Shown: positions 10,378 to 22,713 of the stretch, one piece after another
Layout of the letters: each line of letters starts with the position of its first letter
Numbering within the stretch: the stretch's first letter is position 1
Assembly: GCA_023053685.1 (NCBI GenBank)
Contig: JALIGW010000022.1
Coordinates: forward strand, 2,363,001-2,427,000
Direction: 5' to 3'
DNA length: 64,000 nt
Source of the DNA: Diadophis punctatus similis
Lineage: Eukaryota; Chordata; Lepidosauria; Squamata; Dipsadidae
The notes under the pieces: generated by a model
Seen by the model: the letters and a program-made list of their open reading frames with translations, nothing else
Database searches by the model: none
Told to the model about the DNA's origin: nothing
Position numbers and translations under genes: made by a program

Positions 10378-10413
10378 AATGGTTTGGATGACTACAATCT
10401 TGAACAATTAATA
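10378..10413 (+). CDS. Microexon A3 (36 nt)
   Basis: Codes for NGLDDYNLEQLI, phase 0-0, between 'ccttttag' and 'gtaagtag'. The partner B3 (46807) is strongly diverged: nine replacement codons and one silent change. Confidence 0.85.
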
Positions 10414-10995
10414 GTAAGTAGTTCTTTCTTCATTTTCTGCCATTCTTTTGAGTAATATACTTCTTGCCTGCAGTGGAGCATCTCTGTGTTATAACAACAC
10501 TGCTCCAAACCCAAACCTATGTCATTTAGTTGCACGTGTTGCTTTTTCAAAACTGTCCCCAAGGAAGTTTTGCCCTGGGAAGATTATCCTGGATAATTTC
10601 TTTCTGTCCCTGTAATTTCCGTCCCTTCTGGGTGATCCAAATGCAGTTTTATTGGTCACGTGGGGCATTTCCTCATCTCTTTTTCCAGGTTTATTTTACA
10701 GAAAACATTGTGGAAGCCAGAAATCTGAAAGTGGATGAATGTTGAAAAGAAAATGAAACAAACTGTTTTAGGGGACAATTCATTCAAGTGTGCCTTTTTA
10801 GCCCAATCATGATTTGTTCTGATAAGAAATATGTGTATCTCATCTGTAGAATAATATAAAAAATGATAGGAATGGCATAGATATTTCTTTATTTAAAAGA
10901 TTGATATAGCTGTCCTATTGTGCAACAGAAACCATATTAGAGAAGACAAAAGTGATGTGATGTCAAAATAAATATAATACTTATTTTCTTTGCAG

Positions 10996-11034
10996 GATTG
11001 TATAGAAGATGACTGTGAAATGAATGAGTTCAGG
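10996..11034 (+). CDS. Microexon A4 (39 nt), with CxxxxC
   Basis: Codes for DCIEDDCEMNEFR, phase 0-0, acceptor 'tttgcag', donor 'gtaagtac'. It holds the only two cysteines of the array. Both are kept in B4 (48011), while seven other codons differ. The pair may form a small disulfide loop. Confidence 0.85.
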
Positions 11035-11271
11035 GTAAGTACCTATTTGTTCGTCTCCTGTTTTTTCCTTGTGAAATATCCTTCTTGCATGCAATAAAGT
11101 CCCCCTTTAAAGGCAAGGCTAAAATCCTGGGCCAGCTTCAGGCACTGGCTTACCCCTTAAAATACACCTACCACCTGCATTGCTGTAAAGCAGGGTGCTC
11201 CAAAGTAAGGAAGGTTCAATGGGATTGTCCATTATTGTTATTGGTGTTTTTACTCATTGTACTATAACTTA

Positions 11272-12054
11272 AAGTACAGGTACCTTGGATTACGAGAGTA
11301 ATTGGGAAACTGGGAAACTGTTGCTAAGCAACACAGTTATAAAGCATGAGTCACATGATCATATCAATTAGCAACAGCAATACTAGCAATTCTGGTTGCG
11401 GTCCTTGTGTAAAGATAGGTCATTAAGGAAGGACCACATGTGACTGTGACGTCTGATTTCCTACCACTTTTCCCAATGATTTTGCTTATGGGAAGTCAGC
11501 AGGGAATATTGGAAATCATGATCACGTGACTGCAGGGATGTTGTGAGGGCCAAAACTCTGAGGAGTCATTGTAAGTTCACCTCATTCAGTGCCAATGTCA
11601 ACTGTCCAGTTGACAAATCCAGAAAAAGAAACTCCTGGGACGTTATTTTGCCAAGAGTATACTGTAAAACTTTACTGAAAAAAACACATTGGCACAGAAA
11701 AAGCAAAGTCAGCTCTGGATTTCCACGCAAAAGCAAACATAGTTAATGCCTCCCTTTCCCTACGGGCCACCCATAGTCCATAACGTCCACCAATCATTTC
11801 TGTTCATTTTGTTATGGGAAACAGCCAGCCACATGGGGACATCTGCTCAGTGTGTCCTTGAAATGCTGGCAATGTTTCACAGAAGCCAACAGTTATTTGA
11901 CTACCATCCCCCACCCTTGAACTCCATCTACCCCCTTCCCTTGTTACTGTCAAGCTGCAAGCGAGGCAAAAATGTAGGTGAAAGTGCGAGTCAGCATTGT
12001 AATGGCACTCAACAGTCACTTAATAAATGGCTATAACATGAGGACTACTGTATG
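11272..12054. mobile_element. Short DNA element of the 'acaggta..tacgac' family, with internal insertion
   Basis: It begins near 'gtacaggtaccttggattac' and ends near 'gaggactactgtatg'. Related copies are at 17696, 27863, 32463, 42345, 47180 and 48405. The middle (about 11560-11990) is not shared with all copies. Confidence 0.45.
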
Positions 12055-12272
12055 TAGATTTAATAAATGTTTTGGGCTCAATGAACAATCTGAAACTTCA
12101 TGAAGGGGTGAAATGAAGGAGTTGGGACTCCTGGTATAGTCCCCCTGGTGACTGAGTAGAAAAGGAAAAGCCGTGGGCTTCCCTGGACAGAAGGAGGGCA
12201 AGCAAGGACTTAGGTATGATGGCGTCACCCTGCAGCTGTTGTGAGTGATGTCAGCTGTTGGGACACAAGAAA

Positions 12273-12506
12273 GAGCCGAGGTGGTGCAGCAGTTAGAGTG
12301 CAGTACTGCAGGATACTTTAGCTGACTGTGATCCACAGGTCAGCGATTCAAATCTCACCGGGTCAGGGTTGACTCAGCCTTCCATCCTTCCGAGGTAGGT
12401 AAAATGAGGACCCAGATTGTTGGGGGCAATACAAATATACATTGCTTACTGGTGTAAACCGCTTAGAGAGTGCTTGTACTATGAAGCGGTATTTAAGTCT
12501 CACAAA

Positions 12507-12510
<4 letters not shown>
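12273..12510 (+). mobile_element. tRNA-derived SINE (Sauria-type)
   Basis: Same head and tail as the copy at 5731, ending in the (AAAT)n tract at 12508. Confidence 0.8.
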
Positions 12511-12549
<39 letters not shown>

Positions 12550-12606
12550 ATACATACATACATACATACATACATACATACATACATACATACATACATA
12601 CATAAA
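12508..12606. repeat. Compound (AAAT)n (ACAT)n microsatellite
   Basis: The tetranucleotide tail of the SINE has expanded into an ACAT repeat. Confidence 0.95.
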
Positions 12607-13280
12607 TTATAGCTGTTATAACCATATGACTCTGGCTACTAACACTAACCCCATTTCATTTTGTTGCATGTGTGGCCAAGACCCCAGGAAACTATCCCAG
12701 GGATCCCTATAAAGTTTCTTTTCTGCTTGTGATTTTTCTCTCTGGAAAATGCCAAATGGTTTCAACTCAACTACGAGGTCCAAATTGCACTCAGATTGAA
12801 GACTGAGTGGTCAAAAGAGGGTTTTAATATTCAGGTTGGGTTATGGCTTGTAGGGAAATTCAGCTCTGGCCTTGAGAAGGGGAAGGAGAAGAAAATGGTG
12901 GTTCAGCTCTGGGTAAGTAGAAAGGGAGTCAGACTCGCCTCAGCTTGACATTCTTGTCCTTAAAAAGGGATAATGGAGGCTTTGGATGGGCTTTCAAGAT
13001 TCTGCTGTTAAATCTGACAACAATATAGAGGCATTTCTGGAATCCCTGTTGTGGCTTTCCTTGCCTACCTCAAAGGGCCGTTGTGGCTTTGTGTAATTCC
13101 TCTGATGATGTGAGGCCATTCACATCAATATCCTCTATGGCCCCAAAGGCCTACCAGTTTATCTTAACGGACTGCAGTGGCCCAGGCAAGACCCACCCCG
13201 ATGCTCATATCATTCACTGGAACAACGTAGCTACGAAGGAGTCCATAAAAGAGGATAATGGTTTTTCTCTTTCTATGTAG

Positions 13281-13352
13281 GACCTCATGCAGAAGATGGT
13301 TGATGTTCTTAAGCGGATATCACATGGTGATAAACTGATATATAAAATTATA
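13281..13352 (+). CDS. Microexon A5 (72 nt)
   Basis: Twenty-four codons, starting DLMQKMVDVLKR and ending DKLIYKII, phase 0-0. It is twice the usual 36 nt and is probably two fused units. Heptad-like spacing of Leu, Met, Ile and Val suggests an amphipathic helix. Against B5 (50110) seven codons differ, all replacements, with no silent change. Confidence 0.85.
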
Positions 13353-13884
13353 GTAAGTAGAAACACACTTAAGCTCTTTCATTTTTTCTATGTCTTCTAT
13401 GTTATCCTTCTTAGATGTGACCACAGCAGCCCCTTGGAGCCTCACTCCCCACCCCCAAAGAATCTCCAGATGTTTCAGGAAGAATTCCGGCAGGAAGCTA
13501 TAAGCTGTTGGGAACATTGAAAGGAGGGCATCCTTTCGATTATTGTTGGAATTTGAAAGAGTCTGGCTCCACAGGTCTTCCCTGTGGCTTAGAAGAAAGG
13601 CTTAAAAGAGAATAATGTCAGGAAACCTTTAGAAGAGTTGCACAATAATGTGTCTTTTAAGAAAAAAAATCACAAAAACATTTTGCTCACAATAAGAACA
13701 AGTCTCAGAATGCATTTAATTCATGAGACTCTTAGGCTTTATCATTCTCCAGTTCCTACCTGGAGAATGAAAGCTATAGATGAAATGTATATTGAAGTAT
13801 TGAAGTTATCTGTGGTGGCATAGTTATAGTTATTGATAGTTATTCTTATCAGAATAGAACTGGTCTCCTTTGTTTCCTTTGTAG

Positions 13885-13923
13885 AAGGCAGTCGTCAAAG
13901 AGGGTCTTCTGGCTGAAATGATA
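13885..13923 (+). CDS. Microexon A6 (39 nt)
   Basis: Codes for KAVVKEGLLAEMI, phase 0-0, between 'tttgtag' and 'gtaagt'. Seven replacement codons against B6 (50856), none silent. Confidence 0.85.
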
Positions 13924-14227
13924 GTAAGTATTTTTATCTTCTTCCGTTTCTTTTTTTTTCCTTTTTCTTTTTTTTGCATCTGAACAAGCACCTTTTATTT
14001 TTCTAAATCCAGAAAAAAAAAAGTATCTGGAGACACTTAGAGCATCTCCAGAGTCCTGAGAGCACAAACCCAGCAAATAGGATGAAAACATTTGCCTTGT
14101 TTTGACATTTGTATTTTAAGCAGCTTAAAGCAATCAATTTGCCCCCTTCAAGACAAAAAACAAAAACCACCAGCTAAAGTGGACAGAGGTTTTCCCCGGG
14201 ACTGAATGCTAAAGAAAAAGATGTTAG

Positions 14228-14742
14228 TGTTGTGGCCTGTCACCCACCGGCCCCTCCAGCAACCAAATCCAAGGAGGAGGAGGAGGCATGGGAATCAGGG
14301 TCAGCATCAGGGCAACCTGGGAACTCCGAGGGGTAAGAGGAAATGGATCTGTCAGGGAGAGAAAGAGAGGCGGAGCCTGGGCTGTCCGTCAGCCCTCAGA
14401 TGGAGAGTCAACAGCCCCCAGGTCTGGAGGTGGCTGAGGAGGAACAGCTGGGTCCAGTGCCTGATAGAAGGCAGAGGAGAGGAGAGCAGTGGAAATCGAT
14501 GGGCCGGTCCTTCGGACTGAAGAGCCACCGCTGCTAGCAAAGCCTCACCTTAGGTCTAGGGATAAAGGCAAGGGGCAGAGATGAATAGGTGTTGCAGACA
14601 ACTATTCATCCCTCTGCCGGACAGGCTTGTTAGCCTGTGGTGAGAGAGAAACTTTTTGCCAGGGCTGCTGGTGCTCCTAATAAAGGAATTTTTTGAGTTC
14701 ACGTCAGAGGGTTTGTCGTGTTTGGGGAGCTGGGTCAGAACA
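14228..14742. mobile_element. Solo LTR (tgttgtgg...gggtcagaaca family)
   Basis: TG...CA ends are flanked by gttag and gttga (4 of 5 bases). The homologous intron of copy B (about 51165, 'gattttatctctgacatgg') lacks it, which confirms an insertion. It is related to the copies at 24142 and 57451. Confidence 0.65.
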
Positions 14743-15005
14743 GTTGATCTCTGACATCGATGTCCCTGTGAGGACATCCCCCGTTTCTCTATACATATTG
14801 TAGGCACAGGACACTATTAATCCATATTTGTCTTTTTGGTCCCAAATCTCTTCCTGCTGTAATAAGTAATGTATACTTGCTATCTGAAGAATAAAGAAAT
14901 TCATTTTTATGAGATGTGAAATGGCAGAGATAACATAGTTGTGGAAAAGATGTATGATATGTTCTCGTGTGAGAATAGAGCTGATGCCTTTTGTTTCCAT
15001 TGTAG

Positions 15006-15041
15006 AATAAACTGAGTGAGGAACATACATTGGAAATAATT
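15006..15041 (+). CDS. Microexon A7 (36 nt)
   Basis: Codes for NKLSEEHTLEII, phase 0-0, between 'attgtag' and 'gtaagtag'. One of the best conserved units: B7 (51924) differs by three replacements and one silent change. Confidence 0.85.
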
Positions 15042-15639
15042 GTAAGTAGTTCTTTCACCATCTTCTGCCTTTCCTTGTGAAAAATCTTTCATGGATGTGA
15101 TCAAGCAGCCCTTTTCGGATTCTACCCCACACCCACAAAAAATTAGGAGTTATATACAAAGCACTGAGATATACCCAAGTTATATATTTAGGAGGATAGT
15201 TATCTTATTTTATGATGAAAGCTATAATACTGATTCTTAAAAAGGCATTACACAGTTCCACCTATCCCCAAAATTTGTGGGATGGATGATGGTGTGTTAA
15301 GTAGTTAAAATAAGGGCTTTATGACTTGGGATGGCCTAAATCTTTTTTGAACCCATTTCTAACCAGAAAATGCTCTGAAACTGAGCTGATGTTTTTGTAG
15401 CAGTTGGAAGAGGAAATGAGATGCTCTTGTGGGATTTCAGCAGCTCCTTTTCCTCACATTTTTGAAAATCAAGAAACGCACATTTGAACTTAGAGGAGGA
15501 AGAGGCAAAGGAGATAGAAGAGAGGGGAGGCTACATGAAGCAGAAGAAAAAGCCATATATACATATATATATATATGTGTGTGTAATATGTAATATGTAA
15601 TATGTATGTATAGGTATATAACTAAAGTGAATCTAGATT

Positions 15640-15686
15640 CAGGTATTTATTTATTTATTTGTTTATTTATTTGTTTATTTATTTGT

Positions 15687-15757
<71 letters not shown>

Positions 15758-15763
15758 TTTTAG
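15640..15763. repeat. (TTTA)n / (TTTG)n tract
   Basis: A long tetranucleotide tract that is the reversed tail of the LINE fragment to its right. Confidence 0.95.
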
Positions 15764-16215
15764 TGTTCTTATATGCCGCCTTCTCCCTGGGGACTCAGGG
15801 CGGCATACAACATTTAAAGAACAACTAAACAATATAATAATTTAAAAATAATTTAAAAAACATATAAAACTATACATACATGGGGGAGAACCTAAGGTGT
15901 GAAATTGTCTCAAATCACCCCGCCTGCAGGAAGAGCCATGTCTTAATGGCTTTTCGGAAGGCCAGCAAGGTGGGGATAATTCGGATCTCTGGGGGTAGTT
16001 GGTTCCAGAGAACAGGGCTCCCCACAGAGAAGGCTCTCCCCCTAGGTCCCGCCAGCCGGCTTTGTTTGGTTGACGGGACCTGGAGGAGACCCACTCTGTG
16101 GGACCTGACCAGTCGAAGGGAAGTATGAGGTAGGATGTGGTACCGGAGGTAACCTGGTCCTAAGCCATGTAGGGCTTTAAAGATGATAATCAACACCTTG
16201 AATAAGGTATAAAAT
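15764..16215 (-). mobile_element. CR1/L2-like LINE C-terminal fragment
   Basis: The minus strand codes for FKVLIIIFKALHGLGPGY, then RAFSVGSPVLWNQLPPEIR and LLAFRKAIKTWLF, the end of a CR1/L2-group ORF2. The same family occurs on the + strand at 53438. Confidence 0.8.
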
Positions 16216-16579
16216 ATGTTCTCCAAACAGTGTTGTTCCCGAAATGCTATGCCGATTCAAGTTCCTGTTTTCTAAGCAATCATCTTATCTGTTCGTGCCT
16301 AGGCACAACCCTTGTTTTTCACATTTCTCAATGCATATTTTGATTCCATAAATGTTGGGGAAAAAATTTGAATGAGAAAGAAAAGGCTGTTTTAAGAGCC
16401 TGAACACTGTTAATTCAAATTTGGTTTTTTTAGACTAAGCACTCCATGTTGTGATAAGAAATACATGTTTCCTAAGTGGAGGGAAGCAGCATGATAAAAG
16501 ATGGTAGTGATGGCAGGGATAGAGAGTTCTGGATGTCTTCATGTCAGAATGGAATTTGATGTTCTTGTTTCCTTTGTAG

Positions 16580-16615
16580 AATGCTTTGAATGCAAGAGAA
16601 ATTGGTAAATTAATG
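16580..16615 (+). CDS. Microexon A8 (36 nt)
   Basis: Codes for NALNAREIGKLM, phase 0-0, between 'tttgtag' and 'gtaagtag'. B8 (52661) differs by four replacements and one silent change. Confidence 0.85.
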
Positions 16616-16789
16616 GTAAGTAGCTCTTTCTTTATCTTCTGCCTTTCTCTTGAGGGACATTGCTCTTGCATCATCATAAGCCTCTCATGAGGTAGCTTGG
16701 GGAGCATAGGACAACAATACATTTTATCACCTCATGCCATTTGCAAAGGATGGAGTGGGCTTCTTCATACACCTGGACATAGAAAATGC

Positions 16790-17500
16790 ATACTAGATCA
16801 CAACAACTATTCAAACAGAATAATAATATTGAAAATCAAGAGAGGAGAACAAACTGAAACATATGTACAATTATATGCCCCATGCAATTATAATTACACA
16901 GAGGAACAAAGGATGAATTCTTTGATGAACTATGGTAAGGTGCTTACTAACAGAAAAGAGTATGAATAGTTCATCAGTCCACATGCTGCTAAGAACAGTG
17001 AAAGGAACAAGAACAGGCAAAGGACACTGGATTTATGTAAGCAACACCATCTTTTTATTACTAATACACTTTTTGAACACCAAGACTCACAATGTTATAC
17101 ATGGTATAAATGGAATGATATCACCACTAAAAGCCAGACTGATCACACATTAACAAGAGTAAACAGAAGATTCAAAATACTTGTGGCAAAAGCTATTCCC
17201 AATGGATTATGTGATAACAATCATAAGATTGTAGAGCTAACAGCAACACATGACAACTCTAATATTAACAGAAAAGACCAAATAAAAACCAGGAATTAAT
17301 TAAGATAGCAGCACTTAAACAAGAAGTAGTAGTAGAACAGTTACAACCAAAGGTAGAGACAGCATTTAGTCAACTCTCACCAGAGGTGGGAAATGCGGAG
17401 GATGAATGGAAGGTAGACAGAACTACCCTGCTTAACTTTGCAGAAAAGGGAAGAGTGGAAATAGGCAGAATGGGACAAGGACACTGCATGGTGGTATGAA
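16790..17500 (+). mobile_element. RTE/BovB-like LINE fragment
   Basis: Broken frames give RIIILKIKRGEQ...VQLYAPCNYN and a later ITNTLFEHQD..YTWYKWND motif. Both resemble the endonuclease domain of RTE/BovB elements (QVYAPT and ANTLFQ..YTW blocks). Several frame breaks. Confidence 0.6.
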
Positions 17501-17695
17501 GTTGAAAAAAGTATGTTTAAGGAATGCTGTTTTCTTCTGATTGCCATTATATATTAAATAGAAAAGTGATCAAATAGTTTGCACTTCCACAATGCAGTAA
17601 ATTTTTTAAAAACCCTAAGATTAAAACTTTCCAAGTTTAGAAAGTTGTGTCAGTGCAGTTGCTATGTTTGTCTTGTTTTCTTGTCCTAGGATCAC

Positions 17696-18035
17696 ATACA
17701 GGTAGTCTTTAACTGATGACTGCAATAGAGCCTGTTCATCATGGTTATAAGTCATGATGCTAATAAATTGGGTCATCCATGTGGCCAAACCAATTTTATG
17801 ACATTTTTTGGGGGCGGTTTTTAAGCAAACCCTATGGCGGTTAATGGGGTCCATGGGATGCTGCAAGCAGTCATAAATTTGAGTTGGTTGCCAATTTCCT
17901 GACATATGAGGTCTGATTGCAGGGGAAATCAGCCATTATAATTTTTGAAAACCAGGTCATAAGTACCCGCAGGGAGGTCCATCATAACTTCAAATGGTTG
18001 TTAAGTGACTCGTCGTAAATTGAGGGCTACAAATA
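17696..18035. mobile_element. Short DNA element, 'acaggtagtc...tcgtaa' family
   Basis: Similar to 42345-42740 and 47180-47575, which share the 'gactgcaa...gttgttaagtgactc' order. Non-coding. Confidence 0.45.
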
Positions 18036-18412
18036 TGGAATGAAGAGATTTAATGCCAGGTTCCAAAACAGCTTGATTTCCAACTGGCCTTTCTGTTTAT
18101 GGACCTCTTTTCTCAGTAAGCATCTTATCTTTTGAGACAGAAATTCAATGCAAGCATTATTCCACTGAATTCTCTGTGCAGATTTTGGTTGTGTGAAAGT
18201 GGAAGAATATTGAAAAGAAAATGAAATAAATATTTCAGAAAATGTGTTCCTTTTCTGCCCTGTTCTGACAAGAAATGCATGTATCTCATCTGTAGAATGG
18301 TATCAAAGGTATCATTATATATGATATCAAAGATTGTAGCGATGGCAGAGTTGGAGAAATCATGTCTGATATCTTTTCAGAATGAAAGTAATATCTTTTG
18401 TTTCCCTCATAG

Positions 18413-18451
18413 AATATGGATAGTGGTGAAATTAATATTTCTAAGTTAACG
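18413..18451 (+). CDS. Microexon A9 (39 nt)
   Basis: Codes for NMDSGEINISKLT, phase 0-0. The donor is gtaagaag, slightly off the usual gtaagtag. B9 (54159) differs in seven codons, all replacements. Confidence 0.82.
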
Positions 18452-18968
18452 GTAAGAAGACTTTGTTCATATTCTGTGCTTTCTTTGAATAACAATCTTC
18501 TTGCATGCAATAAAACCTCCCTTTTGTTATTTCACACCTCTCAAAATGCATCTTCAGAGAACCTCAGAGCAGAAGCTGAGCAGGCAGGGCCAAAACATTT
18601 CACCTGTTTCAACTCTCCTTTTTAAAGCAGCTTCAAATACCTACTATGCCCTCTAAAACAACACTGACTCCCAAACTGGAGTGATGATTCCCTTGGGGAC
18701 CGAGTAACAAACAGAAAGGTGTATTTTGGACACTTTTGGGATGGGGAGGGTTTCTCCAAAGTTATTTTTCCCGACCACAAAATGTGATGTGGCTCTACGT
18801 TCCTACTCTGATGTTGTGAGGCCATTCACATCAATATCCTCCGTGGCCTTCAAGGGCTCACCAGTTTATTTTAGTGGGTTGCAGTGGCCCAGGCAAGACC
18901 CAAAAGTATCATGCATTTGCACAACTTATGAAGGAATCTGTAATGGTTTTTCTTTTTCTTCCTTATAG

Positions 18969-19037
18969 TCAATCGAAAAAAAGATAATACCAATTATCAA
19001 GAAAGCTAAGGGTGGCAAAGGACTGTCTAAACTGAAA
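18969..19037 (+). CDS. Microexon A10 (69 nt), lysine-rich
   Basis: Twenty-three codons starting SIEKKIIPIIKKAK and ending GKGLSKLK, phase 0-0. It is strongly basic with an Ile-rich face, and the best conserved long unit: B10 (55411) has four replacements and two silent changes. A cationic amphipathic segment is plausible; any activity is inference. Confidence 0.85.
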
Positions 19038-19669
19038 GTAAGTAGATACGCACTTAATTGTCTCATTTCTTCTATCTTGTCTGTGCTGTTTAAGCCTGGA
19101 GACTCTCCCAGTCAGATAAACTCCACACAATGAGTTTCATGCAGATTACTTTTAATCATCAGGCATTCTTACAACAACTCATGGTCATCACAGATTCTTC
19201 TGGTATGCACATAATCTGTTCTCATCATGTAGGTAAAAAGAGATTGAATCCTCCCCATCTTCTCTGTTGTTACATGCTCTGTTCTTTGTTAACTAAAAAG
19301 AGCCCGCTGGAGCGCGAGGCACAGTTACCCAGCACCCGATGTAATCTCGATGGCCAGTAAGAACACACAGATGTGGTCACATGTCATGGACTACATTCCC
19401 CCTAATGCAATCTCTTAAAGAAACATTCCTTAAACCAAGCTAACTATCTCTATATGCTGACAGCACATTGTCCATGTTATCCTTCTGAGATGCGATCACA
19501 GTAGCCCCCTTGAGACTTATTCCCCCACCCCAAAGATTTACAGACATTTCAGGAAGAATTCAAAAAAAAATTAAAAAAACCTCTTGGGAATATTTAAAGG
19601 AGAGCATTATTATAATTATTGTCAGAATTTGAGAGATTCTAATTTCCTAGGTCTTCCCTGTGACCCCAG

Positions 19670-21955
19670 TCCGCAGACCGATACCGATCTTGGCAAATAA
19701 TAATATTTGGATGTATTAATGCTTCCATTGTTGATAACCATACTGGTATTTTCAAATAATGTTTATCTCTAATCTTCTCCCATACTTGTAGTAGTGCATT
19801 TCTTACATAATGTCTTTGAAAGTAAGTGTGCATCTTACTTCTGCCATACCATAAAAAGGCATGTCATCCCAATTGTAAATCATGACCTTCCAAAGTTAAT
19901 AGTCTTATATTTCTAAATTCAATCCATTCTGTCATCCAAGTCAACGTTGCTGCCTGGTAATATAGCTCCCAATTCGGTAGTCCAAATCCTCCTCATAATC
20001 TCACATCTTGTAGAAGTTTTATGTTTATTCTCGCTTTTTTCCCTTGCCATATAAATTTCCGTACTATTTTATCAAGATGATCAAAATATGTCTTTTCTAG
20101 TTTTATTGGTATCATCTGAAATAAAAATAATAATCTCGGTAATATGTTCATCTTTATTATCACAATCTTTCCCATCAATGATAGCTGTAGATTTTTCCAT
20201 TTCTCCAGATCTTCCTCAATTTGTTTTTTTAATTTATAATAATCTTCCTTTATCGTTACACATCTTGAGGTTAAATATATTCCTAAATATTTTACTTTCT
20301 TCACAATTTCAATATTTAATTTCTCCATCAATTATCTTTTCTGTTTTTCTGTGATATTTTTGATCAATATTTTTGTTTTTTCTTTCTTTATTTTTAAACC
20401 TGCAACCTCTCCATACTCTTCTATTTGTTCTAATAGTTTAAGGCTCGTTATCTGAGGCTCCTCCAGAATAAAAACTAGATCATCTGCAAAGGCTTGTAAT
20501 TTATATTCTTCTCTCTTAATTTTCATTCCTTTTATTTCTTCATTTCTTATGTTTCTGTTCAAAACTTCTAATGTTAATACAAATAGTAAAGGAAATAAAG
20601 GACACCCTTGCCTTGTTCCTTTCATTATTTTTTTTTCTGTCATCTGTCCATTTATCATTATTTTTGCTTGCTTGTTATAAATAGTTTTTATCATATTTGT
20701 AAACCTCTCTCCAAAATCCATCATCTGCAATTATTCTATCATAAATTGCCAATTCACATTATCAAATTCTTTCTGTGCATCTGAAAACATCATCACCATT
20801 TGTTTTTCTGAGTGTACCTCATAATATTCCAAAGTGTTCAAAATTATCTTCGTATTGTCTCTCATTTGTCTCTTAGGTAAAAACCCATTTTGGTCTATAT
20901 GAATGAATTCATTTAACAGCCTTTTTAATCTATTCGCAAAAATTTTATAATCCACATTCAACAATGAAATTGATCTATAATTTTTAACTTGTTGTAAGTC
21001 TGTATCTTCTTTAAGTATGAGTGTAACATACGCCTCCGTCCATGAATCTGGAATCTGTTCCTTCACTAAAAGTTCATTAAATAATTCCAACATTATATTG
21101 CTTAACGTATCTTGACATGATTTATATAGTTCAGTTGGTAATCCACCTGGTCCTGGTGTTTTCTCATTTTTTTGTTTTTTTGATCGCTTCTGTCAATTTC
21201 ATCATCGTCATTCTTTCTTCTAGCGCTCCCTTATATTGTTCAGGTATTTTAGGCAAATCTGATTTCTCTAAAAATTGTTTTATCTTTCCATCCGGTACCA
21301 TTTCTTGATTATATTGTCTCTCATAATAATTTTGAATTATTTTTTCTTTTCTTCATTTCTATAACAAATACTTCCTTTTTCATCTTGTAGTTGGTTAATT
21401 AATTTCTTCTCTTTTTCTTTTTTCAATTTATATGCCAACCATCTACCAGGCTTATTTGCATTTTCAAAAAAATCTGTTTGGCTGACCTTAATTTATATGC
21501 CAAAAATTCTTGTTCGGTTAAATTTATTTCATGTTTTTTCAATTCCATTTGCTTTTTAACTATCGTATGTGGAGTTTTTTGTAATTCTTTCTCTAATCTT
21601 TTATATTCCTCTTCCAATTTCTTCTGTGTTTGTCTCTTCTTTTTATTGCCCCCCCCAATATGTTATTGCCAAGCCTCTAATATATGCTTTCATTGTATCC
21701 CATACATTCTGAAGTGATGTATCTTTCTTTTTATTTATTTTAAAGAAAAACTCAAGTTCTTTCTCCATAAATTGTTGGAAGTCTTTTTTCATTTAAAAAT
21801 GCTTGATTCAAAGTCCATCTGTACTTTTTCTTTTGTCCTTTCCAGGTTACTATAACTGGTTATGGTCTGCCCAAAGATTTGAATCAATATTTATTTCTTG
21901 TATATTGTCAATTAAATTAGTTTTATCCATCCTGGACCATGACAAATGTCTATTT
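19670..21955 (-). mobile_element. L1-clade LINE, degraded, minus strand
   Basis: Read on the minus strand, the order is: end of endonuclease (SWSRMDKTNLIDNI, about 21900), helical region, RT start (VTLILKEDTDLQQVKNYRSI near 21030), KGTRQGCPL, FADDLVFILEEP (near 20490), then the C-terminal region (LRNIRLL-like, near 19900). Several stops and frameshifts. It sits in the intron between A10 and A11, and array B lacks it. Confidence 0.8.
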
Positions 21956-22333
21956 GAGAAAAAACAGGCTGTCACGCTGCGACGCTGGCCACACCTTCAG
22001 CTCCTATTATTCTGTTCTAATAGGAAAAGAGTGTTTCCCATGTGAGGAATGAAATACAAATATAATTATAAATATAAATATATGATATTGATATATAATG
22101 TTGAAGATGGCAATGATAGCTTGGTGAGAGAAGTTGTGTGTTTTTGGATTAGTGGAAACTAGCCATTTCCTTGGAACACTACAGTTGCTAAGTGCTGTCT
22201 ATTTGTTACTGTTGTCTATTCCTTTTTGTTGAGATGGCTTTATCTACTCTGCTCAAACCATTCCATTGACATTAATACCGTCTTTGATGCTCATGGAACC
22301 ACTCCTGATTTGAACAAACTGTAGGGGCCCAGG

Positions 22334-22636
22334 CAGTGATGGGATTCAAGTTTTTTTACTACCGGTTCTGTGACCGTGGCTTGGTGAGCATGGCTTGGTG
22401 AGCATGGCTTGGTGGGCATGGTAGGGGAAGGATACTGTAAAATCTCCATTCCTACCCGGCTCCAGGGGAAGGTTATTGCAAAATCCCCATTTCCTCCTGA
22501 TCAGCTGGGACTCAGGAGGCAGAGAATAGATGGGGCGAGGCCAGTCAGAGGTGCTATTTACCGGTTCTCTGAATTACTCAAAATGTCCGCTACCGGTTCT
22601 CCAGAACTAGTCAGAACCTGCTGAATACCACCTCTG
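22334..22636. mobile_element. hAT-type element, 'ccggttctgtgggcgtgg' family
   Basis: Ends cagtgatgggattcaa and gaataccacctctg. Internal tandem 'tggcttggtgagca' motifs are present. Copies at 33888, 56741 and 63204 carry the same interior. Array B lacks it at the homologous site (about 57015). Confidence 0.7.
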
Positions 22637-22713
22637 GGCCTGATTCACATAAATCCTCATAGGATACACTACCACATCATACTAATAAAGGTATCTTTTT
22701 GCTTCCATTTTAG

